A program made the translations under genes and the position numbers. The notes below the pieces were generated by a model. The model had not been told where the DNA came from, made no database searches, and saw nothing but the letters and a program-made list of their open reading frames with translations. This document shows, in pieces, positions 21,901-28,307 of a DNA stretch of 28,307 nucleotides. The stretch comes from Apostichopus leukothele (Eukaryota > Echinodermata > Holothuroidea > Aspidochirotida > Stichopodidae). The stretch spans positions 2,097,170 through 2,125,476 of the forward strand of contig JAAAKB020000008.1 in assembly GCA_010014835.2 (NCBI GenBank), given 5' to 3'. Position 1 is the stretch's first letter, and each line of letters starts with the position of its first letter.

Positions 21901-24900
21901 ACCATGACAGCTTTCACAGGCTCTTGTTCCAGGCATGGAAACTTGTCCACCCAATCCCATCTTTCCAATTTGATTGGGATTTGGCTTGTTGCTGAACAGG
22001 ATGAAACAAAGCATTTGTTAGCAGATGTCATACAACAGTTGCACAAGTCATACAAGAATTTACACAGTGAGGATATGGAAGGATACTGTGTGTTTTAATA
22101 TAATATTGTTTTGTAAAGTATTTTACAAAGGTATCAGCCAATGCAACAGCCAAGTAAATGATTATAATTATAGAGGATGAGCTTCACACAGCTTCTGTTG
22201 TTTTACTTATGACTTGTAAAACATCTATCAGCAGAGGAAGATACTATTCCTTATTACAAATCAACAACTTTCACTCATCAGTAATTTATACTTAGGTTTG
22301 AAGGCCAATCAAACTTAATCGTAAGCATTGCAAAAAAGGTTTATAGTCTTTAGGGGAATGGCTACGCTCCTTACGATCGGTGACTTCAGAAGTGGAAGAA
22401 AAAAGAAAGAAAAACATCATGTTGTACATACAAATGATCTCCAGTTTGAAGGTCAAAAGAACAACAGATTTACTCACTAATTTGGAATATAAACTTGTTT
22501 AAGTTTGCTGTCTGCTTCTGCGGCCTTGAGTCGTTTCTGCTGGACGTATCTATCGGTCGTCTTCCACATGTAATAGTACTCGATTACACTCTTTAGGGAT
22601 TTCCACGGAAGCTGTGCGGTAGGAAACGAATACACCGGTGTAACAAAAATGGAAGTACCCCCTCAATGACAGTCCCTGCCCATGTAATGTGCAGTATAGT
22701 CTATATTTTATAAGAAACTTAACAAATTTGCAGGCCATCAAAATTAAGTACAGATCATACAGAAATTCAATGCATGGAATTTCCTATGAGATTGCAGTGA
22801 ATAGCAGATATGCTACATAAAATGCAAAGCAGTCAATAATTGATTTATAAATTAAGTGATTCACGTTTTTAGACAGCTATGAAATTGTTTAGCATTTTAT
22901 CTAGAAATCATTTCAACCAGTAATTTGAGAAAAACACATCTGTTGCCCTGGAAACAAAACTATCTAGCTCTTCCTTTTGGTGAAACCCATTTCAACTCTT
23001 TCTCTGCCATATAAATGATAGAAGAGAGATTCAAGCAGGGTCAAATATTACAGATTAATATGCCATGTGGTCTACTTTATAGTTTACTGTAAAATTTCTT
23101 GGACCAAGTTTGCATGAGAGGGGGGGGGGGAATTCTTCTGGAGTGCAATTCAAAAATTTCTCTGAAAATAATCATTCCTGAATTGCACCTGGAAAAATTG
23201 ACCATTTGAGAAAAATAAATTGTCAAAATGATTATCATAAAAAGTAGTACATTGTTATCAACTAATGTTTTTTTTTTTTTGTCTTTACATTCCAGCAAAT
23301 ACTCACAAAGTCTTGTCTGATGTCGTTGAAGTCCTTTCCATATTTTTCCAGGGCTTCTTCAAAGAGGTTTGCCTCTGAGGAGGACCATTCTTCCAGCTGG
23401 TCCCTGCAGATAACGGGGCCACCAGCGGGCACAAGAGTGGCCACAGCCTTTCCAATCTCATAGTTCTTCTGGTACAGTACGTCCATGGAATGAAACTGCA
23501 GTTATTAAAGAAACACAAAAAACCATGAGACATGAGTTGGGATTCAAGATGATTTTGCAGTTAGTATATGGATGCTGTAAAGTTAAGCAATTTTGACTCA
23601 CATTCATCAAAATCCAACAAATAAATTTTGCTGCTACTCTCTCACTTAAGGCACTTTTTCAATTTTCTATCCACCTCAATATCAGTGAATTTATCTGAAA
23701 TGTCAGAACCTTCAAGAAACTTGTATAATGGACAATCAACACAACAGCAGTAATATTGCTTTATCATTTCAAGTTATGCAATTGCCAAAAGAGAATGGGT
23801 TGCTTTATGGGTTTACATGAACTATGGGTTTACGGGAAAGAGTTTAAGGGAACTGACTTGTAAGGCTCGACTAATGACCTGAGGTGACCAGATTATAGGT
23901 GAAACAACCAAATGCAAATTCCCAGGGTTCCCAGAACCTTCTTTTTTTGTCAAAACCAAGTCACTCAGACATACCTCCATTACATATTAACCGCTGGTAC
24001 CGCTCGTACCACCAAAATGGAAAGTCCAGTTTTTGTCAGTCTTAGGGAGAAGACAAAACAACCTTGCTTTATAATGAAACTTCCACCCCAAGTGGGATGG
24101 TTCTTTGACTCACCAAAGTGATATCTCTAGAGGCAGCTGCAGCGCTCATATGCAAGCTGGGCTGACGAATAGAACTACTGCAATCCAGTGCTCTACCAAA
24201 GGTACCTACAGATCTGGAGTGCGTCAAAGAAATAGTAGTGAGAATGAAAACTGATGACAGAGACTAATTACTTAATATCACCTCTTAAATTATGTAACTC
24301 ATTAAAGGGATCCTCCGAAATATTAGTGAGAATGCAAACTGATGTCGTCTAGCATAAACCATGTATAGTTCTCTTGATATAACTTAATAAACTTATTACA
24401 GATAAGTTAAAAGTTCCACCAAAATAAAAGGAAGGAACTTGGAAGGAGGTAGGGACTCCCTACTAGGGAGGGAGGAGGGAAATGGATCTGAGGGGAGGGA
24501 TGAGGTATCATCCCCTCCCAATATTCTCGTATGTTCTCGTATGTATGTGTTTCAGTATTTTATGGGAACCAGTCACAAACCTCAAAACTGCTATACAAGA
24601 TGTGAGCAGTCGGTTATTAACTGTATCAAAAATCCAACTATATGAAGCTACTCTACTCAGTTAGATGTTGAGCCAATACAGCCGGTTTCCTTTCACACGA
24701 GCAACTTTGCATTGTTGCTCTCCCCTAATCGTTATTTTACACTGATCCGCATCCATACAACACTTCTTCCTATTAAGAGACTACTTTCTTTGCCAATTAA
24801 CTTGCATTTTGACCCTGTACAGATTCACAATTACCTATACTTAATACCATAACACAATGGGCAAAGTGTGTGTAATTCCCTGCACCCTCTAACTACACAT

Positions 24901-27900
24901 CAGTAATAATACAAGTAACTGAATATTACTTAAATAACAAGTACCTTGTCAAGACCAAAAACTGGTCAATTTCCTTCCCTGAGAGAGGGTTCTCTGGAGT
25001 CCATATTTTGATTTCCAATCTGGACGGATCTCTCTCGTCCATTTTTTCAGCTGGTGAAAGAAATTTAAACACCAATTATGCCGTGCAAGGAAACTGAGAC
25101 TATGGTAAAGAGTAATATGTAACTTGACAAAGGACGACAGTTTCTTCCATTTAATCCAGGACGAACAGTATCTGTGCCTGGTAGATTAAAATCTCTATGT
25201 TTCATCACCACATAAAAGACTTGAGAACACATCAAATCGATGGTACATTAGCACCTCAACAGACCTCCGAAATCACTACAACTTACTCTTTGGGATATTT
25301 ACAAGCAACGATATTTTTAGTACCTGTCTGCAATCTACATAAAAAGGTTTTACCCATCTAACTAATCGGGCCAATTGGTATCGTTTCTTTCTTTGATGTC
25401 CCTCCACATTTCATAATTTTCTCGACGGACATTCAAAAATTCAAAATAAAGAACTTATTTCCATGTTGTCTGACACTGCACATTAATGTTCATACATTTA
25501 ATGCGTGACATCATAGGTCAAATTCGCATTTTGCATCAGAGTCTAGTGACAATTTTTTACTGTCGTAAAGAGCGCCCATTAAACAATATGACATATCTAC
25601 CATCTAAGCCAAGGCGCCTGTGGGATAAACTTACGCTCTTCAAATTTGTCTGGAATTTCCGCTTGGTATCTAGGACCAACACGAATTTCACCTTTGTCTG
25701 CCAGTAGTGTTTTTTGGTGGGGATCGTACACCAAGGAATAAAAGTAAGCATCCTGCATAGAAAGGGAGAATCCATTCTGTAATTACAATGTTCTAGATTA
25801 ATCAACGGTACGGTCATACAGCCAAGATAATTATTACCAAATATTGTAACTTCAAAAGGAAAAGAAGCTGCTGAGTATGTAACTGTAATAACACACACAG
25901 GACACAAAATCTTGCTAAGTACCTTCTTTCAAACGTTTTCCTTAGTGACCAATGTTGTAACTTCCCTTGTTTACTCATGACCCATCAATCTAAGGGCTAA
26001 AATCATCTAATTAGCACTTCCTGGTTGGAATTAGTTGTACAGTGACTGAAGTTAGTTACCAACAGCACATACACATCCATCAACACTTGATCAACATTCA
26101 ACATTGATGAACAATCACCACATGACAGGGAGGAGGTTTACTGTCAGATTCCATGTCGAACAATGTTTATCACTGAAGTTTCATTTTCCACTACCAGGAT
26201 TTGCAACCCACTGTAAATGCATACTGCAAGGGACATGATACCGAAGCATTGATACCTTTAGCATTTGGTAGATCTAGTGGATTATATTAGATTTGAGATG
26301 GACGAAAGGCTTTCCATAAGTCAAAGAAACAAACAGTCAGTCATTTGATGCTGCGAGACTTGTTAGCCTTACCTCCTTTGAGAGATACGACAGTAAACTC
26401 TCTGTTTCGTTGAGGAGGGTCACCGTGCACTTTCCCCGGATGTGAGTGGCCGGCAGGGTCTCCAGCTGTCGTGAGAGAAACAGCTCGCGGTGCTTTAATT
26501 GGTGGCGCTGTTTCTCTGATAGCTCTTCCAACGCCTCTTCCTGCTCCTCTTCCAAAGTCACTGAATTATTGAGAATGCAAACAGAGGGATCGATAGCTTG
26601 AACGTCGGGTATTTTCCAGAGACTACTCAGAAGAAGAAAACCCTCTCTGGATCACCAAATGCTTAAGAAGCTGTGGTAGAGCTTCATTAATTGACTTGTC
26701 AATATGTAATAAACTAGCAGTCCACTCCCTCACCCCACCCCCCATCCCCTCCCCCTTAACTACAGATATAACCCAAACCTACTGCAGTGCGTTTTTCGGT
26801 TTGAACGTTAAATGGAATATGTTTTCTCACTGGCAACTGACCAAAAGTACAAGCAAGATAAACAGCATAACACAACCAATCATCTCTCAAGTAAAGAGTC
26901 ACATAAGCATAGAGTAGCAACTGCACAATCATGAACTGCCTATAATTTCACAGTAATCCATCAGCCACTAAATATTTAACCAACCTTTTACACTTGGAAA
27001 TACTTTAAGTTTTGAACTTACTTGCATGCTTGTCAGCCAACTGTATCAGAGAGCTAGGAATGTCTCTCCTACGATAGAAGCAAACCACTTTGGCCTCAAC
27101 ATTACCGTTCTGTGTCTGGGGGAAAAAACATTGAAACCAGTCAGTATTCTGGTGACCAAATATGATTACATGCATGTTTTTAGTATCTTTTTAATACTTT
27201 CAACCTTTGACCTCTGATGACCTCAATGACCTTTAACCCCTACAACACCTGACAGGATTCTTTCACTTACTAAATTGGCTCCATATTTGTCCAAGCTCTA
27301 CTAGTGGTTCACCAATTTTAGAGGGTTTTCAGACTTTGACCTTCTGTGACCTCAAGTAACCTTTGACCTCTACAATCAACAAAGGGTTTTTATACTCACC
27401 AGGATGGATGAACACACCAAATATGAACTTCATTCAAGACTTGTTATTGGCATTATTGTGCTTTCAAGCTTTGACCTCAAATGACCTTTGACATCCAAAA
27501 CACCACAAAAAAAAAACACTTGTGTCCTTTTATTCACTAAGATGAATCCACATACCAAGTACTGTATGAATTTCGAACATAATGTACTGTTTGAGTTATC
27601 ACAGCTACAAGCATTATAACAAACATGAGCACCCTCACACACATACACACTCACACCTACTGTATAGTAAACACACTATCACCATCGCATAGATTCCTTT
27701 GAAATGTCTTCAGCTATAAGCTGACTACACTTCACCAATTCAAGAAGTAATCGGGGCTTTTGGATCCTTAGTATCACTCACGATTGTCTTAATATATCCT
27801 GTACATTTCCATTACAGAAACTTTGCACCACTAGTGATAAATAAACTCAATTCAGTCCAGACATAACATTTTACTATATTGTTCCTTTTCGTTGGCTCAT

Positions 27901-28161
27901 CAAAAATTAAAGACGGGGGTTTACTTCCTATACAATTTAACAGACCTATGGATGCAATTTGAAAGATTTGCCAATTGTGCTGTTTGCTGTATATATTCAA
28001 GCTTCCGAATAATGCAGAAAATTGCCATGCCTTGTAACAAAATTTGTCCTGATTTATGTTTTGAAAGTGTACAGACAAGATGACATGCCTAACCTTGTTT
28101 AATTCTTCAATTCTTCTGATCAGGTACGGCTGAGACGAGGATGTTTCAAAGAAGACGTAAT
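12769..28161 (-). CDS. MTA: Metastasis-associated protein (MTA1/2/3 orthologue), NuRD subunit; exons 2-19 of a gene whose exon 1 is off the right edge
   Basis: MTA proteins scaffold the NuRD chromatin-remodelling and deacetylase complex in the nucleus. The join (minus strand) is 28094-28161, 27022-27109, 26373-26560, 25635-25752, 24945-25050, 24114-24213, 23307-23495, 22478-22611, 21903-21991, 21035-21151, 20302-20399, 18810-19038, 18285-18395, 16982-17107, 16138-16185, 14194-14216, 13364-13446, 12769-12937. All phases agree across 694 codons, and human MTA1 has 715 residues. Numbering from the split Asp equal to human D10, the domains are BAH (1 to ~137), ELM2 (~138-250), SANT (~257-308), GATA-type finger (C356, C359, C377, C380), C2H2 finger (C425, C430, H443, H448), an RBBP4/7-binding-like segment (~621-660), eight prolines (673-680) and the terminal PIVID. 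ELM2-SANT recruits HDAC1/2. I do not split MTA1, MTA2 and MTA3, because most invertebrates have one gene. Confidence 0.95.
13364..13446 (-). CDS. MTA: MTA exon 18 (conserved C-terminal motif)
   Basis: It encodes [20 protein letters not shown] and FHADGNT, against human KRRRMNWIDAPDDVFYMATE. This is the most conserved C-terminal block of MTA proteins, adjoining the second RBBP4/7-binding site. The acceptor is tggtacag and the donor ACGAG|gtgcgt. Confidence 0.93.
14194..14216 (-). CDS. MTA: MTA exon 17, a 23-nt microexon
   Basis: It completes Asp604 (G|AT) and encodes ASHLDAN. It is bounded by tttgtag and AAAT|gtaagt. Joining exon 16 directly to exon 18 puts a stop codon within four codons, whereas inserting these 23 nt gives an open frame straight into [18 protein letters not shown]. 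Predicted from phase, splice sites and context. Confidence 0.75.
14671..14840 (-). repeat. Probable LINE 3' tail (CR1/L2-like), in MTA intron 16
   Basis: Read on the minus strand, the segment ends ATTACCCTTTGTGGAG, then TTTAATAAAGTTGATC and TTATCTTA. A CCCTTTG(G/T)GGA-TTAATAAAGT(T) ending followed by a short tandem tail is characteristic of CR1/L2-clade LINE 3' ends. The 5' boundary is not defined and no coding sequence remains, so the element is heavily truncated. Confidence 0.45.
15093..15350. repeat. Tandem duplication, two copies of about 133 bp, in MTA intron 16
   Basis: TAATAATGG-TTCAATATGG through TTAGTGCAGCCTTTAAT occurs at about 15093-15222 and again at 15226-15350. The second copy has a few substitutions and a short deletion. 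It contains no coding signal. Confidence 0.85.
16138..16185 (-). CDS. MTA: MTA exon 16 (48 nt)
   Basis: It encodes [15 protein letters not shown] after the split Ser588. The acceptor is atttcttag|GTAGCC. The alternative AG four bases later would create an early stop, so the first AG is used. The donor is GAGAG|gtaagg, phase 1, which requires the small exon 17 to restore frame. Confidence 0.78.
16982..17107 (-). CDS. MTA: MTA exon 15
   Basis: It encodes [20 protein letters not shown], then [20 protein letters not shown] and C. It is low-complexity and Ser/Thr-rich, and only loosely comparable to vertebrate MTA in this variable part. Support comes from phase (2 bases + 41 codons + 1), acceptor ccttacag and donor CTGCA|gtaaga. 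Confidence 0.8.
17901..18228. mobile_element. Possible non-autonomous DNA element in MTA intron 14
   Basis: The left end starts CAGGGCAATTTTTTTTTC, and the reverse complement of the right end starts CAGGGCAAATTTTTAGACG, an imperfect inverted repeat of about 14 bp. Subterminal TTTGGTTGTCC-like words recur near both ends (four copies). CAGGG termini suggest hAT. Flanking 8-mers tatgaggg and gagcgaaa do not match. It ends about 50 bp downstream (in transcript sense) of the exon 14 donor. Confidence 0.4.
18285..18395 (-). CDS. MTA: MTA exon 14
   Basis: It completes Cys509 and encodes [20 protein letters not shown], then [16 protein letters not shown]. It corresponds in position to the human VLKQ ... 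LEAVLRYLETHP segment, the first RBBP-binding region, with weak similarity. The acceptor is attttccag. The donor ACAC|gtaaag gives Pro546 with exon 15. A later weak gttcgt site would break the phase. Confidence 0.8.
18810..19038 (-). CDS. MTA: MTA exon 13 (helix of C2H2 finger and basic conserved region)
   Basis: It begins [20 protein letters not shown], giving H443 and H448 and the F-x5-L spacing of a classical C2H2 finger. Then [20 protein letters not shown] matches human MKTRQAFYLHTTKLTRIARR. AVKQEC matches AIKAEC. The acceptor is ctgctgtag and the donor CAAGAAT|gtaaga. At 229 nt it is the longest coding exon in the window. Confidence 0.9.
19281..19470. repeat. Tandem duplication, two copies of about 95 bp, in MTA intron 12
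   Basis: AACACATAAAGTAATTTGGA occurs at 19291 and 19382, each followed by ATGAAAATGGTGGG and TTGATGTGTTACAAATTTCA. The copies are about 95% alike, so the duplication is fairly recent. Confidence 0.85.
19771..20218 (-). repeat. MTA: 84-bp tandem array duplicating the 3' end of MTA exon 12 (candidate microexon array)
   Basis: There are six copies. Exon-like 42-nt cores lie at 19851-19892, 19935-19976, 20019-20060 and 20103-20144. A truncated copy lies at 19771-19808 and a degenerate one at 20181-20218. Each good core is preceded by tttcag or tgtcag and ends in GGGAAG or GGGAAA before gtagta, the donor used by exon 12. Each is phase 0/0 and encodes [14 protein letters not shown] or a near variant. 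20103-20144 has IIHPLT, 20019-20060 has TRRV (first Cys lost) and 19851-19892 has VDACGK. The 42-nt spacers are too short to be introns, so adjacent copies could not both be included. Two of the four spacers contain an in-frame TAA. Confidence 0.85.
20302..20399 (-). CDS. MTA: MTA exon 12 (linker and Cys knuckle of a C2H2 finger)
   Basis: It enters in phase 1 to give Asp400 and then [20 protein letters not shown] and [15 protein letters not shown] matches human LDGERPG, and the remainder has no counterpart in human MTA1 that I recall. C425 and C430 form a C-x4-C knuckle completed in exon 13. The acceptor is ctcattcag. The donor is GGGAAG|gtagta, chosen because it ends in phase 0, joins exon 13 to make a perfect C2H2 finger, and is copied in the neighbouring 84-bp array. 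Confidence 0.85.
20437..20907 (-). other. 156-codon open frame in MTA intron 11, function unknown
   Basis: This is the longest ATG-started frame in the window, on the transcribed strand between MTA exons 11 and 12. It starts [20 protein letters not shown] and has one hydrophobic stretch ([12 protein letters not shown]). The end reads through a poly-C tract as GGGG. I recognise no domain. The composition is not clearly coding and chance is the likeliest explanation. Confidence 0.15.
21035..21151 (-). CDS. MTA: MTA exon 11 (second half of GATA finger)
   Basis: It encodes [20 protein letters not shown], then [18 protein letters not shown], close to human [21 protein letters not shown]377 and C380 complete a C-x2-C-x17-C-x2-C finger. 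The acceptor is attctacag and the donor CTCG|gtgaga. Confidence 0.96.
21554..21869. repeat. Target-site duplication pair (aacccaac) around the hAT MITE
   Basis: The 8-bp direct repeats are at 21554-21561 and 21862-21869. They are perfect, which implies an insertion recent enough for neither copy to have changed. The right copy ends 27 bp from the exon 10 donor hexamer (21897-21902). Confidence 0.85.
21562..21861. mobile_element. hAT MITE (300 bp) with 8-bp target-site duplication, in MTA intron 10
   Basis: The left terminus is CAGGCATGTAGCGAGGA, and the reverse complement of the right terminus is CAGGCGCGTAGCCAGGG. Both are typical hAT-type CAGGxxxGTAGC ends. The element is flanked by identical 8-mers aacccaac at 21554-21561 and 21862-21869, the expected hAT duplication length. 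G/C homopolymer runs lie just inside both ends. It has no coding capacity. Confidence 0.85.
21903..21991 (-). CDS. MTA: MTA exon 10 (linker and first half of GATA finger)
   Basis: It encodes [20 protein letters not shown] and GTRACESCH. Human has NKPNPNQI near the start and RACESC at the end. C356 and C359 are the first two zinc ligands. The acceptor is ctgttcag and the donor CATG|gtaagg. The right end of a hAT MITE lies 27 bp beyond the donor hexamer. Confidence 0.95.
22478..22611 (-). CDS. MTA: MTA exon 9 (SANT end)
   Basis: It encodes [20 protein letters not shown], then [20 protein letters not shown] and YIPN. It differs from human MTA1 mainly by T-to-K, I-to-V and E-to-D changes. The acceptor is gcacag and the donor AATTA|gtgagt, leaving TA to form Tyr331 with the next exon. 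Confidence 0.97.
22612..23306. other. MTA intron 8
   Basis: AT-rich intron with a poly-G run near 23120-23130. No other feature is supported. The remaining MTA introns longer than 300 bp that are not listed separately (13447-14193, 16186-16981, 17108-18284 outside the element, 21152-21553, 23496-24113, 24214-24944, 25051-25634, 25753-26372, 26561-27021 and 27586-28093) likewise show no gene. A G-rich tract lies at about 14441-14463, and (GGGA/GGAGG)-type sequence at 24465-24505. Confidence 0.6.
23307..23495 (-). CDS. MTA: MTA exon 8 (ELM2 end and SANT)
   Basis: It encodes [11 protein letters not shown], then [20 protein letters not shown], then [20 protein letters not shown]. Human MTA1 has FHAMDTLHKN, LVPQGGPVLCRDEMEEW and [19 protein letters not shown]. 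This is the core HDAC-binding ELM2-SANT junction. It is flanked by acceptor aactgcag and donor GACTTT|gtgagt, and is exactly 63 codons, phase 0 to 0. Confidence 0.97.
24114..24213 (-). CDS. MTA: MTA exon 7 (ELM2)
   Basis: It encodes [20 protein letters not shown] and [13 protein letters not shown], differing from human MTA1 ([20 protein letters not shown] ... [13 protein letters not shown]) at two visible positions. The acceptor is actccag and the donor CTTTG|gtgagt. Confidence 0.96.
24945..25050 (-). CDS. MTA: MTA exon 6 (ELM2)
   Basis: It encodes [20 protein letters not shown] and then [14 protein letters not shown], parallel to human SRLETQVWEAHNPLTDKQID and QFLVVAR. The acceptor is ttcaccag and the donor ACAAG|gtactt. 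Both edge codons are split and rejoin as Pro155 and Arg190. Confidence 0.94.
25635..25752 (-). CDS. MTA: MTA exon 5 (end of BAH, start of ELM2)
   Basis: It encodes [20 protein letters not shown] and [19 protein letters not shown], against human [20 protein letters not shown] ... RYQADIPD-type sequence. The [10 protein letters not shown] motif starts ELM2. The acceptor is ctatgcag and the donor GAAGAGC|gtaagt. Confidence 0.95.
26373..26560 (-). CDS. MTA: MTA exon 4 (acidic insert and BAH core)
   Basis: A Glu-rich stretch ([13 protein letters not shown]) replaces the human acidic insert. It is followed by [20 protein letters not shown] and then [13 protein letters not shown], which matches human almost residue for residue. 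The acceptor is aattcag and the donor AAGGAG|gtaagg. Length is 188 nt (phase 1 to 0). Confidence 0.95.
27022..27109 (-). CDS. MTA: MTA exon 3 (BAH domain)
   Basis: It encodes [20 protein letters not shown] and then LIQLADKHA, nearly identical to human MTA1 ([20 protein letters not shown] ... LIALADKHA). The acceptor is gacacag and the donor GCATGCAA|gtaagt, leaving one base that joins TG of exon 4 to make Met53. Confidence 0.95.
27145..27585. repeat. Diverged tandem repeat with AGGTCA-type half-sites, in MTA intron 2
   Basis: Three copies are aligned on TTTGACC at 27206, 27335 and 27470 (periods 129 and 135), with a partial copy to the left. Each carries two to four TGACCT/TGACC words and a shared flank (ACCAAATATGAA-like). 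Motif TGACCTTTGAC at 27483 reads GTCAAAGGTCA on the other strand, a DR1-like nuclear-receptor arrangement. Confidence 0.6.
28094..28161 (-). CDS. MTA: MTA exon 2 (BAH domain start)
   Basis: It encodes (D)[22 protein letters not shown], against human MTA1 [23 protein letters not shown]. It is entered in phase 1 (G|AT for Asp) from exon 1 beyond the window, with acceptor tgtccacag. The donor is AACAAG|gttagg, phase 0. The missing exon 1 should supply about nine residues (MAANMYRVG in human). Confidence 0.93.
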
Positions 28162-28307
28162 CTGTGGACAAAATTAAATAAATACAGAAAGTGCAGTACT
28201 TGGATGCATTTCTAAATGTATAACTGTTCTACACTTACCAAAAGATTCTCTCATGTGCTATGTAATGTTCCATAATTATGAACATGATCAATGTGTCACA
28301 AACATCC

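Overview
This is an AT-rich eukaryotic (animal) genomic window. Its genes are split into short exons with consensus GT/AG junctions, and the rest is long, repeat-bearing non-coding DNA. Three conserved animal genes are recognisable, all on the minus strand. The gene content, an MTA protein carrying a C2H2 finger that I recall as absent from vertebrate MTA1/2/3, the many small hAT-type elements and the G/C-homopolymer tracts suggest a marine invertebrate, possibly an echinoderm or another invertebrate deuterostome. The species assignment is inference only.

Layout from left to right. Positions 1-3633 hold a probable retrotransposon tail and otherwise nothing I can support, and 3634-3836 is a small inverted-repeat element. 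Positions 5223-5447 (-) encode a complete single-exon ANAPC13 (74 aa, anaphase-promoting complex subunit). Its last codons and stop lie inside a tandem repeat (5005-5269) made of copies of its own 3' end. Positions 7945-8485 are a short DNA-transposon relic with a hAT transposase C-terminal fragment. Positions 9754-9850 (-) are the first coding exon of a LYPLAL1-like acyl-protein thioesterase/serine hydrolase, with a YY1-type motif over its start codon. Its later exons were not found in the window.

Positions 12769-28161 (-) hold almost all of a metastasis-associated (MTA) gene, the NuRD corepressor subunit. I placed 18 coding exons, numbered 2 to 19. Their lengths sum to 2084 nt and every junction is phase-compatible, giving a partial codon plus 694 codons including the stop. 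Only exon 1 (about 9 residues) lies beyond the right edge. The protein reads BAH - ELM2 - SANT - GATA-type finger - C2H2 finger - C-terminal RBBP4/7-binding-like motif - polyproline - PIVID end.

The most unusual structure is in MTA intron 12 (19771-20218). An 84-bp tandem array repeats the 3' part of exon 12, the half that encodes the Cys-x4-Cys knuckle of the C2H2 finger. Four good copies are each framed by an AG acceptor and the same GTAGTA donor as exon 12, and each is 42 nt and phase 0/0. Any one could act as an in-frame cassette microexon that adds a second Cys knuckle. A separate 23-nt microexon (14194-14216) is needed to keep the C-terminal frame. Introns also contain a hAT MITE with a perfect 8-bp target duplication, a probable LINE tail, AGGTCA-rich repeats and other tandem duplications.

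ANAPC13 acts in cell-cycle ubiquitination, LYPLAL1 in lipid/acyl hydrolysis and MTA in chromatin repression. I see no functional link among the three beyond shared strand and proximity.
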